Part shown: piece after piece, positions 27,621 through 36,488 of the stretch
Position numbering within the stretch: position 1 is the stretch's first letter
Layout of the letters: each line of letters begins with the position of its first letter
Source of the DNA: an uncultured Rhodospirillales bacterium
Lineage (GTDB): Bacteria > Pseudomonadota > Alphaproteobacteria > Acetobacterales > Acetobacteraceae
DNA: 64,000 nucleotides
Assembly: GCA_903924855.1 (NCBI GenBank)
Contig: CAIYCW010000055.1
Coordinates: forward strand, 39,251 to 103,250
Reading direction: 5' to 3'
Made by a program: the position numbers and the translations under genes
Notes under the pieces: model-generated
Seen by the model: the letters and a program-made list of their open reading frames with translations, nothing else
Databases searched by the model: none
What the model was told of the DNA's origin: nothing

Positions 27621-28502
27621 ATGGCACGCAGCTGGCGTGATCCCAGCGAGCAGGCTCTGGCGCGGGTGCTTCTGGCACCCGCGTTCGCGCTGTTGGCGTT
27701 GATCGTGGTCTATCCGGTGGGGCGGCTGCTGCTGACCTCGCTGTATGATGACAGCCTGACCTCGGGCCATGCCGCGCGTTTTGTGGGGCTGGAGAATTTC
27801 CAGCTGGTCTGGGAGGACCCGTCCTTCTGGAGTGCTCTGATCAACACGCTGCTGATCGTGCTGTTCACCGTGCCGGGGGCGATGGTGGCGGGCATGCTGC
27901 TGGCGCTGGTGGCCAACATGCCGTTCCGACGCAAATGGCCGGTGAGACTCGCGCTGCTGATCCCGTGGGCGCTGCCGCTGGCCTTTGTGGGGTTGATCGC
28001 GGGCTGGTTCTTCCAGTCCGATTACGGGATCGTCAACGACGTGCTGCGCCCGTTCGTGAGCCAGAAGATCATCTGGTTCAACTCCCCCACGCTGTCGTTT
28101 GCCGCGATGTGCATGGCGATCGTGTGGAAGACGTCGAGTTTCGTGGCGATGATCCTGCTGGCCGGGCTGCAGACCATTCCGGCGGATGTGTATGAGGCGG
28201 CGCGGGTGGATGGCGCCAGCAAATGGCAGCAATTCTGGCAGGTGACGCTGCCGCTGCTGCGCCCGTCTATCGTGGTGGCGGCGATCTTTCGTACCATCAC
28301 GGCGCTGCAGACCTTCGACATTCCGGCCACGATGACGCGGGGCGGGCCGGGCGATGCGACCTCCACGCTTGCGATGTATATCCATCAGACGACGGTGGAT
28401 TTTCTGGATATCGGCTATGGCTCGGCGCTGGCGGTGGTGATGTTTGCCATCTCGATGGTGGTGAGCACGATCTATCTGCGCAATCTGAGGACCGGAAATT
28501 GA
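27621..28502 (+). CDS. Sugar ABC transporter permease 1 (MalF type)
   Basis: 293 residues with six hydrophobic helices. The cytoplasmic EAA loop is Y-E-A-A-R-V-D-G-A-S-K-W-Q-Q-F (~190-205), where the ATPase docks. It lies 17 bp after the binding-protein gene and its TGA overlaps the next start. The ATPase partner is missing from this operon. Confidence 0.93.
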   Translation: MARSWRDPSEQALARVLLAPAFALLALIVVYPVGRLLLTSLYDDSLTSGHAARFVGLENFQLVWEDPSFWSALINTLLIVLFTVPGAMVAGMLLALVANMPFRRKWPVRLALLIPWALPLAFVGLIAGWFFQSDYGIVNDVLRPFVSQKIIWFNSPTLSFAAMCMAIVWKTSSFVAMILLAGLQTIPADVYEAARVDGASKWQQFWQVTLPLLRPSIVVAAIFRTITALQTFDIPATMTRGGPGDATSTLAMYIHQTTVDFLDIGYGSALAVVMFAISMVVSTIYLRNLRTGN

Positions 28503-29329
28503 AGGGCGCCTTCCTCAGCCCCGCGGCGATGCGCAGGCTTGCGGCGCTGGCGGTGGTGATCAACGGGCTGTTTCCGGCGGTGTGGATCCTGTTCACCTCG
28601 CTCAAGACCGAGCGGGAGCTGACGCAGACGCCGATCACCTGGTGGCCGCATGCGCCGACGCTTGAGAATTTCGCGCATGCCTTCGCCGATCAGCCGCTGG
28701 CGCTGTTCGTGTTCAACTCGGTGGCGGTGGCGCTGCTGGCAACCGGGCTCACGCTGTCGGTTGCGACCTTGGCGGCCTATGCGCTGGCGCGGCTGGAGAT
28801 CTCGTATCGCAACACGGCGCTGTCGGTGATCGTGGCGACCTCCACCTTTCCGTTGGTGACGCTGCTGGTGCCGCTGTTCGAGACGATGCGGGCGGTGGGG
28901 TTGCTGAACTCGTATGCCGCTCTCGTGCTGCCCTACACCGTGCTGAGCCTGCCGGTGTGCACGCTGGTGCTGGTGAGTTTCTTTGAGAGCATTCCGGCCG
29001 ATCTGGAGAATGCGGCGCGGTGTGACGGCTGCACCAGGCTGGGGGCGATGTGGCGCATCCTGCTGCCGCTTGCGACCCCTGGCATGTTCACCGCGGGGAT
29101 TCTGACCTTCGTCAATTCCTGGGACGAGTTTCTGCTGGCGCTGTCGTTCAATTCGGCGCCCGGCTTGCGAACCTTGCCGGTGGGGATCACGCTGTACCAG
29201 GGTGAGTTCACCTTTCCATGGCCGGTGATTTCCGCGGCGCTGGTGGTGGGCATCGTGCCGGTGGCGCTGCTGATCGTGATCTTCCAGCAGCGCGTGCTGT
29301 CCGGCCTCACCGCGGGGGGATTGAAATGA
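28499..29329 (+). CDS. Sugar ABC transporter permease 2 (MalG type)
   Basis: 276 residues from TTG 28499, chosen because it overlaps the previous stop (TTGA) and has GAGG 8 nt upstream; ATG 28529 is an alternative. There are six hydrophobic helices and the EAA loop L-E-N-A-A-R-C-D-G-C-T-R-L-G-A (~180-195), with W-D-E-F-L-L-A-L near 220. It is coupled to the epimerase gene by ATGA. It forms the membrane channel with permease 1. Confidence 0.92.
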   Translation: MKGAFLSPAAMRRLAALAVVINGLFPAVWILFTSLKTERELTQTPITWWPHAPTLENFAHAFADQPLALFVFNSVAVALLATGLTLSVATLAAYALARLEISYRNTALSVIVATSTFPLVTLLVPLFETMRAVGLLNSYAALVLPYTVLSLPVCTLVLVSFFESIPADLENAARCDGCTRLGAMWRILLPLATPGMFTAGILTFVNSWDEFLLALSFNSAPGLRTLPVGITLYQGEFTFPWPVISAALVVGIVPVALLIVIFQQRVLSGLTAGGLK

Positions 29330-30171
29330 GCGTGTTGCGGGCGGGCGAGGCCGCGTTGAAGCTGGTGCCGGAGCTGGGCGGGGCGATCGCCGGCTGGACG
29401 GTGGGCGGAAGGCCGGTGTTTCGCGCCGAAAACCCGGCGGCCAGCGTGTCGCGCGAGCATGCGTGCTATCCGCTGTTTCCCTATTCCAACCGGGTGGCGA
29501 ACCGGCGGTTTCGCTTCGATGGCATCACCTATGAGCTGCCCGATCTGATGAATGGCTGGGCTATTCATGGCGCGGCCTGGCGCTGCCCGTGGGTGCTGGA
29601 CGGGCATCGGATGGTGCTGGACTATAAGGGCGGCGAGCTGTGGCCGTTCGCGTTTCAGGCCGAGCAGATCTTCGAGCTGGGCGAGCGGTCGCTGTCGGTG
29701 ACGCTGCGGCTGACCAACCGGCACGGCGGTGCTGCGCCGGCTGCGATCGGGCTGCATCCGTTCTTTCACCGCACCGAGCAGACCCGGCTGCAGCTGAAGG
29801 CCGGGCGGGTGTGGATGGCGGATGAGAACAAGATCCCGACCCATGCCGAGCCCCTGCCGCCGGCTTGGGATTTCAGCACCGAGCGCGCGCTGGATGATCT
29901 GGAGATCGATCACTGCCTGTCCGACTGGGATGGGCAAATGCGGCTGGTGTGGCCGGAGCGGGGCGAGGCGCTGCGGATGTCAGCAAGTCGTAACCTGTGC
30001 CATCTGGTGTTCTATTGCCCGAAGCGGCAAAGTTTCGTTGCGATCGAACCGGTGTCCAACCGCACGGATGGGCTGAACCACATGGATGACAGCACCGATC
30101 ATGGCATGGCGCGGCTGGCGCCGGGTGAGGTTCTGCAAGGGCGCATCGACATGGTGCTGGAGCCGCTATGA
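29326..30171 (+). CDS. Aldose 1-epimerase family protein (putative sulfoquinovose mutarotase)
   Basis: 281 residues, galactose mutarotase-like beta-sandwich. Marks: P-L-F-P-Y-S-N-R-V-A-N near 46 (substrate-binding N-R), W-A-I-H-G-A-A-W near 72 (His), I-G-L-H-P-F-F-H near 138 (second His), and a late Glu region V-A-I-E-P-V-S-N-R near 240. It interconverts sugar anomers. In E. coli the sulfoquinovose cluster carries the related YihR mutarotase; the neighbouring sulfoquinovosidase makes the same role likely here. ATGA overlaps link it to both neighbours. Confidence 0.88.
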   Translation: MSVLRAGEAALKLVPELGGAIAGWTVGGRPVFRAENPAASVSREHACYPLFPYSNRVANRRFRFDGITYELPDLMNGWAIHGAAWRCPWVLDGHRMVLDYKGGELWPFAFQAEQIFELGERSLSVTLRLTNRHGGAAPAAIGLHPFFHRTEQTRLQLKAGRVWMADENKIPTHAEPLPPAWDFSTERALDDLEIDHCLSDWDGQMRLVWPERGEALRMSASRNLCHLVFYCPKRQSFVAIEPVSNRTDGLNHMDDSTDHGMARLAPGEVLQGRIDMVLEPL

Positions 30172-30929
30172 CCGCCTATGACAGCGTGCGCTATGGCTCG
30201 CTTGACGGCGCTGGCGTGGTGATCACCGGCGGGGCGTCTGGCATCGGGGCGGAGATGGTGCGCGCCTTTGCCGCACAGGGCGCGCGGGTGGCGTTTCTGG
30301 ACATTGACCATGACGCCGGCATGGCGCTGATGGCGGAGCTGCCGGAGACGCGGTTTCTGGCCTGCGATGTGACGGATATCGCAGCACTGCGGCACAATCT
30401 GGAGCGGGTGGAGGCGAAATGCCCGATCACCGCCCTGATCAACAACGCGGCCTCTGACCAGCGCCATGCGATGGACACGCTGGAGCCGGAGGGCTGGCAT
30501 CATGCGCTGGCGGTCAATCTGGATCACCAGTTCTTTGCAAGCCAGGAGGTGGCGCGCGGCATGGCGCAGCGCGGGCGGGGCAGCATCGTGATGATGGGCT
30601 CGGTGTCCTGGATGCGCGGAAGGCCCGGCATGGTGGGCTACACCACCGCGAAGGCCGCCATCAACGGGCTGACCAGGACGATGGCGCGCGAGCTGGGGCC
30701 GTCCGGCATTCGGGTGAACTGCATCGTGCCGGGTGCCATCCGCACGCCGAAGCAGGACAGGCTGTGGCATTCGCCGGAGGCCAATCAGCGTTTCATCGAC
30801 GATCAGGCGCTGAAATTCCGGCTTGATGCCAGCCATGTGGCGCGGATGGCGCTGTTTCTGGCGTCTGACGAATCGGCCGGCTGCACCGGGGCGAATTTTC
30901 TGGTGGATGCCGGACTCACACAGAACTGA
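30168..30929 (+). CDS. SDR oxidoreductase (putative sulfoquinovose dehydrogenase)
   Basis: 253 residues, classical short-chain dehydrogenase: T-G-G-A-S-G-I-G (20-27) cofactor loop, D45 after the second strand (L-D-I-D) favouring NAD+, N-N-A (92-94), catalytic S145, Y158 and K162 (Y-T-T-A-K). In the sulfo-Entner-Doudoroff pathway of Pseudomonas putida SQ1 the first enzyme is an SDR sulfoquinovose dehydrogenase; the place between mutarotase and sulfoquinovosidase suits that. The substrate is inference. The later lactonase, dehydratase and aldolase genes are not in the window. Confidence 0.85.
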   Translation: MTAYDSVRYGSLDGAGVVITGGASGIGAEMVRAFAAQGARVAFLDIDHDAGMALMAELPETRFLACDVTDIAALRHNLERVEAKCPITALINNAASDQRHAMDTLEPEGWHHALAVNLDHQFFASQEVARGMAQRGRGSIVMMGSVSWMRGRPGMVGYTTAKAAINGLTRTMARELGPSGIRVNCIVPGAIRTPKQDRLWHSPEANQRFIDDQALKFRLDASHVARMALFLASDESAGCTGANFLVDAGLTQN

Positions 30930-30950
30930 ACTGGAACAAAGCTTAGCACC

Positions 30951-32930
30951 ATGCGTCTGACCCGCACCGATGACGGCTTCACCCTGGAACTGGAGGGGCG
31001 GCTGATCGCCCGGCACAGCACCGCCCGGCCGATGGTGGAGGTGGGGCGCGGGGCTGGGCGGATGGAGATGTATCGCGGCAATTTCGCGATCAGCGATCAG
31101 CTGGAGCAGCGCACCCGGCTGCCGGTGGTGGAGATCGACGGGCGCTGCCTGATCTTTCGCGCCGACCCCTGGGCTGCGCCTGCGATCACGCTGGAGATCC
31201 AGGACCGGACGCTTGTGGTGATCGCAACAGCCCCCGGGCTCAACCGGTTCTGGTTTCATCTGCATGCCGAGCCGGATGAGGCGGTGTGGGGCTGTGGGGA
31301 GCAGATGTCGTATCTGGATCTGCGCGGGCGGCGGTTTCCGCTGTGGACCAGCGAGCCGGGTGTGGGGCGCGACAAGGGCAGCGAGATCACCAGGCGTGCC
31401 GATCGGGAGGGGCATGCGGGTGGAGATTATTACACCACCAACTATCCGCAGCCGACCTATCTGACCTCGCGCAGGCTGGGCGTGCATGTGGAGACCACCG
31501 CCTATGCGGTGTTCGACTTCAGCGGGACGGATGCGTTCGAGCTTGAGATCTGGGCGGCGCCGTTGCGGCTGGAATTCTATGTGGCGCCGGATTTTCTGGG
31601 GCTGGTGCGGCAGTTCTCCGACCGGTTCGGACGAGCGCCGCGGCTGGCGGACTGGATCATGCAGGGCGCTGTGATCGGGCTGAAGGATGGCTCGCTGAGC
31701 TACAGCCGGCTTGAGACGATCATCGCGGCCGGCGTGAAGGTGGCGGCGCTGTGGTGTGAGGATTGGGCGGGCGTGCGGCAGACCAGCTTCGGCACCAGGC
31801 TGTTCTGGGACTGGACGTGGAATGCGTCGCGCCATCCGGATCTGCCGCACCGGATCGCGGAGCTGGCGGCGCGCGGCATTCGCTTCATGGGTTATGCCAA
31901 CCCGTATCTGTGCGTGGACGGCACGCTGTTTCCGCAGGCGGACTCGCTTGGATATCTGGCGCGCACCTCAACGGGTGAGACCTACCGGGTGGATTTCGGC
32001 GAGTTCGAGGCGGGGATTGTGGATTTCACCAATCCGCAGGCCCGCACCTGGTTTGCCGAATCGGTGCTGCATCGCGAGATGCTGGAGCTGGGCATGGCGG
32101 GCTGGATGGCGGATTTCGGCGAATATCTGCCGATCGATGCGGTGCTGTCCAAGGGTGACGCGCTGATGCTGCACAATGCCTGGCCGGCGATCTGGGCCGG
32201 GGTGAACGCGCAGGCGGTGGCCGATGATCCAGACGCGGTGTTCTTCATGCGCGCCGGATATACCGGGGTGCAGCGGCACAACCGGCTGCTCTGGGCCGGG
32301 GATCAATGCGTGGATTTCTCCCGCCATGACGGGCTGGGCACCACGATCTGTGCCGCCTTGTCGGCGGGGTTGCTGGGCAATCCCTATTCGCACAGCGATA
32401 TTGGCGGCTATACCAGCCTGTTCGGCCTGACCCGCACGGCGGAGCTGTTCATGCGCTGGGCGGAGCTTGCGGTGTTCACGCCGGTGATGCGCACGCATGA
32501 GGGCAATCGGCCGCGGGACAATCTGCAGCTCGACCAGAGCGAGGCGTTGCTGGCGCATTTCGCGCGCTGCACGCGGCTGCATGCGGCGTTGTTCCCGCTG
32601 TTCAGCCGGCTGGCCGATGAGGCGGCTTCGGAGGGGCTGCCGATGCAGCGGCCGCTGTTTCTGCATTTCCCGGAGGATCGGGCGACCTATGGCGAGCAGA
32701 GCGTGTTTCTGCTGGGGCCCGATCTGCTGGTGGCACCGGTGCTGGAGGCGGGGGCGTCCACACGCGCGCTGCGCCTGCCGCTGGGGGCGGATTGGGTGCA
32801 TGTGTGGAGCGGCGCGCGGCACGCGGGCGGGACGGCGGTGGAGGTGGCAGCCCCGCTCGGCAGCCCCGGGCTGTTCTACCGCGCGGGCTGTGACGATGAG
32901 GCGATGTTCAGGGCGCTGGCCTTGGTCTGA
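30951..32930 (+). CDS. Sulfoquinovosidase, GH31 family (YihQ-like)
   Basis: 659 residues, GH31. The nucleophile is D388 in G-W-M-A-D-F-G-E-Y-L-P and the acid/base is D451 in W-A-G-D-Q. The residues that read the sulfonate in E. coli YihQ (R301, W304, Y508) have equivalents in R283 and W286 (G-T-R-L-F-W-D-W) and Y487 (S-D-I-G-G-Y-T). The R-to-W spacing (3) and the acid/base-to-Tyr spacing (36) match YihQ exactly. It should release sulfoquinovose from sulfoquinovosyl glycerol. No signal peptide, so cytoplasmic. It ends the ABC/mutarotase/SDR operon, 21 bp after the SDR stop. Confidence 0.9.
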   Translation: MRLTRTDDGFTLELEGRLIARHSTARPMVEVGRGAGRMEMYRGNFAISDQLEQRTRLPVVEIDGRCLIFRADPWAAPAITLEIQDRTLVVIATAPGLNRFWFHLHAEPDEAVWGCGEQMSYLDLRGRRFPLWTSEPGVGRDKGSEITRRADREGHAGGDYYTTNYPQPTYLTSRRLGVHVETTAYAVFDFSGTDAFELEIWAAPLRLEFYVAPDFLGLVRQFSDRFGRAPRLADWIMQGAVIGLKDGSLSYSRLETIIAAGVKVAALWCEDWAGVRQTSFGTRLFWDWTWNASRHPDLPHRIAELAARGIRFMGYANPYLCVDGTLFPQADSLGYLARTSTGETYRVDFGEFEAGIVDFTNPQARTWFAESVLHREMLELGMAGWMADFGEYLPIDAVLSKGDALMLHNAWPAIWAGVNAQAVADDPDAVFFMRAGYTGVQRHNRLLWAGDQCVDFSRHDGLGTTICAALSAGLLGNPYSHSDIGGYTSLFGLTRTAELFMRWAELAVFTPVMRTHEGNRPRDNLQLDQSEALLAHFARCTRLHAALFPLFSRLADEAASEGLPMQRPLFLHFPEDRATYGEQSVFLLGPDLLVAPVLEAGASTRALRLPLGADWVHVWSGARHAGGTAVEVAAPLGSPGLFYRAGCDDEAMFRALALV

Positions 32931-32939
32931 GGGCTGGGC

Positions 32940-34511
32940 TCAATGCGCGTCCCCACCGGCGCCGACACCTTTGGGCCGTTTCAGCAGCAGCGTCATCGGC
33001 AAAGCCAGCACGTAGGTTGCGGCCATCAGCAGGAAGACGTCGTTGTAGGTGAGGGTGAGTGACTCGCGCTGCACCATCAGCGAGATGCGCTTCAGCGCTG
33101 CCAGATGCGCGTTCTCGCCCATGCCGGGCTGCATCGCCAGGGTGAGGTTGGTGAGCATGTTCTCGGCACCCGCGCGGGCCCAGGTGACCTGTTCGTTCAA
33201 ATGCAGCGTGTGGACGCGCTCGCGGGCGGTGGCCACCGTGTTGATGGCGGCGAGGCCGATGGCGCCGCCGAGGTTGCGCATCAGGTTGTAAAGCCCCGAG
33301 GCGTTCTTGAGCTGGGCCGGTGGCAGGGTGCCGAGGGCCAACTGATTGACCGGCAGCATGATCAGCATGGTGCCGGCGCCGCGCATCGCCTGGGGGATCA
33401 GCAGTTCCCAGAAGGCGCTCTGGTTGGTGAGCTGGCCGAGCCAGTAGATGCCGATCGCCAGGATCACCATGCCGACCGCCAGCATGCGCCGCAGGTCGAG
33501 CACGCGGGAGAGTTTGCCGATGATGGGGGCGGAGGCGAACATGGCGACCCCGGTGACGAACATCGTCTCGCCGATCTGCAGACTGTCATAGCCACGCACC
33601 CGGCCGAGAAACAGCGGGATGACATAGACCGAGCCGTAGAGACCCACGCCCACGATGAAGCTGAACAGGCAACCAAAGGCGAAATTGGCGTTGCGGAAGG
33701 CGTAGAGATCGACCAGCGGCTCGGGGCGGGTGAGCATGCGCCAGAAGAAGGCGATGCCGGCGCCGGCCGCGATCAGCCCCAGGTCGAACACCAGCGGGTC
33801 GGAGAACCAGTCCTTTCGGTTGCCCTCCTCCAGCACGTATTCCAGGCAGCCGAGGAAGGTTGCCATCAGCAGCAGGCCGATCAGGTCGAAATGCTTGGCA
33901 AGCGCCGGGTTGGGTTTGTCGATGTCCAGGAAGGTCCAGACATTGAAGGCGACCATCGCCCCCACCGGCACGTTGATCAGGAACAGCCAGTGCCAGCTGA
34001 AGGCCTGGGTGAGCCAGCCGCCCAGCGTTGGGCCGACGGTTGGGGCAAGCGTTGCGGTGAGGCCGATGAGGATGGAGATCTGCGCGCGTTTCGAGCCGGG
34101 GAAGAGCAGGAAGGAGGTGGCGAAGACGGTTGGGATCATCGCACCGCCGATGAAGCCCTGCAGGGCGCGGAACACCACCATGGTGCCGAGCGAGGAGGCA
34201 CCGGCGCACATCAGCGAGAAGAAGGTGAAGCCCATGGCGGAGATGGTGAACAGCACCCGCGTGGACCACAGCCGCGACAGCCAGCCGGAGAGCGGGATCA
34301 TCACGATCTCGGCGATCAGATAGGAGGTCTGGACCTTGGAGACCTCATCGGGGCTGGCGGAGAGGCCGGCCTGGATTTCCGCGATCGAGGCGCTGACGAT
34401 CTGGATGTCCAGGATGGCCATGAACATGCCGAGCACCATCGACATGAAGCCCACCCATTCGCGCCAGCCGATGACGCGCTCGGCCGGTGCATTGGAGGCG
34501 GTGCCGGACAT
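32940..34511 (-). CDS. emrB: DHA2-family MFS drug efflux transporter (EmrB type)
   Basis: 523 residues with 14 hydrophobic helices. DHA2 marks: L-D-I-Q-I-V-S-A-S-I-A near 35, the F-R-A-L-Q-G-F-I-G-G-A-M-I-P motif near 115 and motif C G-P-T-L-G-G-W-L near 160. It lies 3 bp after the HlyD-type gene; together with an outer-membrane channel coded elsewhere they form a tripartite pump. Substrate unknown. The convergent GH31 gene ends 10 bp away. Confidence 0.94.
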   Translation of the reverse strand: MSGTASNAPAERVIGWREWVGFMSMVLGMFMAILDIQIVSASIAEIQAGLSASPDEVSKVQTSYLIAEIVMIPLSGWLSRLWSTRVLFTISAMGFTFFSLMCAGASSLGTMVVFRALQGFIGGAMIPTVFATSFLLFPGSKRAQISILIGLTATLAPTVGPTLGGWLTQAFSWHWLFLINVPVGAMVAFNVWTFLDIDKPNPALAKHFDLIGLLLMATFLGCLEYVLEEGNRKDWFSDPLVFDLGLIAAGAGIAFFWRMLTRPEPLVDLYAFRNANFAFGCLFSFIVGVGLYGSVYVIPLFLGRVRGYDSLQIGETMFVTGVAMFASAPIIGKLSRVLDLRRMLAVGMVILAIGIYWLGQLTNQSAFWELLIPQAMRGAGTMLIMLPVNQLALGTLPPAQLKNASGLYNLMRNLGGAIGLAAINTVATARERVHTLHLNEQVTWARAGAENMLTNLTLAMQPGMGENAHLAALKRISLMVQRESLTLTYNDVFLLMAATYVLALPMTLLLKRPKGVGAGGDAH

Positions 34512-34514
34512 CGC

Positions 34515-35687
34515 CTAGCGCAGCCCCAGCGCGTGCAGGGCGGAGCCGATCAGGCCGCGGACGGGCTGGTGACCGTCTCGCGTGTCGACATCGGCGGTGA
34601 CGGAGAGGCCCGCGCGCAGCCAGGGGGATTTGGCGACCTCGTCGGCGTTGAACACCAGTTTCACCGGGTAGCGCTGCACCACCTTGGTGAAGTTGCCGGT
34701 GGCGTTCTCCGGCGGCAGCAGGGAGAACAGCGCGCCGGTGGCCGGCGCCACGCTGTCCACCGTGCCGTGGATGACATGGCTGGTGTCGATATCCGGCGTG
34801 AGGGTGACACCTTGGCCCGGCTTCATGTGGGCGAGTTGGGTTTCCTTGAAATTGGCCACCACGTAGAGCTGTGACGTGGGCGGGGCCAGGGCGAGCAACT
34901 GCTGGCCGGGGGCCACGTATTGGCCGATGCGAACGCCCTTGTTGCCGACCACACCGTCAAACGGGGCGGTGGTGGTGGTGTAGGCGAGATTGACCGCGGC
35001 CAGCTTCACCTGGGCCTGGGTTGTCGCAAGTTTGGCCTGGGCCTGGGAAAGCTGGGCCTGCGCCACGGCCAGGGCCTCCACGGCGACCGCGCGCTGGGCC
35101 TCGGCGCTGGTGACGGCGGCATCGGCCTTCTGGCGGTCGGCCACGGCCAGGTCGTTGGCCTGGCGCGAGGTCCAGCCGGCGCCGACCAGCGTGCTGGAGC
35201 GGCCGGCATCGGCGACGGCACGGGCCTGTTCGGCGCGGGCGGAGACGATGGCGGCTTCGGCATTGCCGATGGCGGCCTGGGCCTGCACCACCTGGCGCTG
35301 CGCCACCTCCACCGCGGCCGACTGTTCGGCGACGCTGGCCTTGGCCTGGTCGAGCTGGGCCTGGCGGTCATCGGTCTGCAGGGTCCAGAGCACGTCGCCC
35401 TTGTGGACGAACTGGTTGTCCGCGACCGGGACGGAGGCGACGATGCCATCCACGCGCGGGCCGAGGACGGCGATGTCCGACTGGACATAGGCGTTGTCCG
35501 TGCTCTCGATGGCCGAGCCTTCGGTGACCCACCAGTTGATGGTGGCGGCGCCCACGACCAGCACGGCGATCAGGGCGACACCACGCAGCAGGCCGGCACG
35601 GCCGGAGCCCTTGCCGGCATGGCGGGGCGCCTTGGTGGTCCTGGTGCCGGCTTCAGCCGGTTTCGGCTTTTCGAGAACAGCGTTCAT
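34515..35687 (-). CDS. emrA: HlyD/EmrA-family periplasmic adaptor
   Basis: 390 residues. A cytoplasmic tail (1-33) precedes one TM helix (~34-52), a biotinyl/lipoyl half-domain (D-N-A-Y-V-Q-S-D near 65), a long Ala/Gln/Lys-rich coiled-coil hairpin (~105-225) and the beta-barrel (T-A-P-F-D-G-V-V-G-N-K near 240; L-Y-V-V-A-N-F-K-E-T-Q). First gene of the pair, divergent from the TetR gene, with two operator-like palindromes upstream. Confidence 0.94.
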   Translation of the reverse strand: MNAVLEKPKPAEAGTRTTKAPRHAGKGSGRAGLLRGVALIAVLVVGAATINWWVTEGSAIESTDNAYVQSDIAVLGPRVDGIVASVPVADNQFVHKGDVLWTLQTDDRQAQLDQAKASVAEQSAAVEVAQRQVVQAQAAIGNAEAAIVSARAEQARAVADAGRSSTLVGAGWTSRQANDLAVADRQKADAAVTSAEAQRAVAVEALAVAQAQLSQAQAKLATTQAQVKLAAVNLAYTTTTAPFDGVVGNKGVRIGQYVAPGQQLLALAPPTSQLYVVANFKETQLAHMKPGQGVTLTPDIDTSHVIHGTVDSVAPATGALFSLLPPENATGNFTKVVQRYPVKLVFNADEVAKSPWLRAGLSVTADVDTRDGHQPVRGLIGSALHALGLR

Positions 35688-35706
35688 GGGTCAGCAATCC
35701 TGATCT

Positions 35707-35723
35707 AAACTGGACGGTTCAGT
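35707..35723. promoter_or_regulatory. Operator site 1 for the TetR regulator
   Basis: AAACTGGACGGTTCAGT, an imperfect palindrome (ACTGnACnGTnCAGT). It is repeated with one centre mismatch, inverted, at 35765, 58 bp away centre to centre. It lies 20 bp upstream of the emrA start. Confidence 0.7.
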
Positions 35724-35764
35724 CTGGCCAGAGATAGCGCAGGAATGGCGCGCGTCAAGGGTGA

Positions 35765-35781
35765 ACTGAACGGTCCAGTTT
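35765..35781. promoter_or_regulatory. Operator site 2 for the TetR regulator
   Basis: ACTGAACGGTCCAGTTT, the inverted partner of site 1. It lies 40 bp upstream of the tetR-type start, so a bound repressor could block both promoters. Confidence 0.7.
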
Positions 35782-35820
35782 ATCCTTGACCTTGACGAGG
35801 CGGATCACCACAAAAGCGTC

Positions 35821-36462
35821 ATGGATCAGGACACATTGCTCATCGCACCGAAGCCGGAGCTGTCGCCGAAGCGCCGCCAGATTCTGGCGGCGGCGGAGGA
35901 GCTGTTCCTGGCGCAGGGCTATGGCGCGGTGAGCATGGATCTGGTGGCAAAACGGGCCAACGTGTCCAAGGCGACGCTGTATGCGCATTTCGCCTCGAAG
36001 GACCAGCTGTTCGCCACCATTGTGGATGAGCGCAAGCTGGATATTCCGTTGGGGCCTGAGATGTTCCCCGAGGACATTGCTGATATGGCAGCGCTGCGGG
36101 CCGCACTGGAGCGGCTGGGGCTGACGCTGCTGCGCTTCATGCTGCGGGAGCGGACGCTTGCCATCTATCGAATTGCACTTGCCGAGGCCGGGCGGTTTCC
36201 GGAGCTGGGCCAGGCCTTCTATCAGAACGGGCCGTGCCGGATGCTGAACCTGTTTGGCGACTGGTTGGAGGTGCTGCGCGCCAGCGGCCTGGTGCGGGTG
36301 GAGAATCCGCGCATCGCCTGCGAGCAGTTCACCGCGCTGATGCGGTCGGGCGTGTTCCTGCGGCGCAGCCTGGCGGTGGCGCCGGAGCCGGATGAGGCGG
36401 AGATCGAGGCTTCGGTGAAGGCGGCCGCGAACACCTGGCTTGCGGCGTTCGCGGCGCGCTGA
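35821..36462 (+). CDS. TetR/AcrR-family transcriptional regulator
   Basis: 213 residues. The N-terminal helix-turn-helix (residues ~17-63) reads I-L-A-A-A-E-E-L-F-L-A-Q-G-Y, V-S-M-D-L-V-A-K-R-A-N-V-S-K-A-T-L-Y-A-H-F. The C-terminal part is a ligand/dimer domain of the AcrR C-terminal kind. It is divergent from the EmrAB pair across two matching palindromes, so it most likely represses both the pump and itself. Confidence 0.94.
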   Translation: MDQDTLLIAPKPELSPKRRQILAAAEELFLAQGYGAVSMDLVAKRANVSKATLYAHFASKDQLFATIVDERKLDIPLGPEMFPEDIADMAALRAALERLGLTLLRFMLRERTLAIYRIALAEAGRFPELGQAFYQNGPCRMLNLFGDWLEVLRASGLVRVENPRIACEQFTALMRSGVFLRRSLAVAPEPDEAEIEASVKAAANTWLAAFAAR

Positions 36463-36488
36463 GCGGCCTTCAATCGACTTTAAGCCGG

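Noticed and set aside
30951..32930. Ordinary alpha-glucosidase or alpha-xylosidase for the GH31 gene
   Set aside because: The R-x-x-W before the nucleophile and Tyr in D-I-G-G-Y, with YihQ spacing, favour sulfoquinovosidase.
33105..34874. A 589-codon plus-strand frame opposite the EmrAB pair
   Set aside because: Gly/Glu/His-rich with no family marks; antisense to a clear MFS transporter and adaptor.
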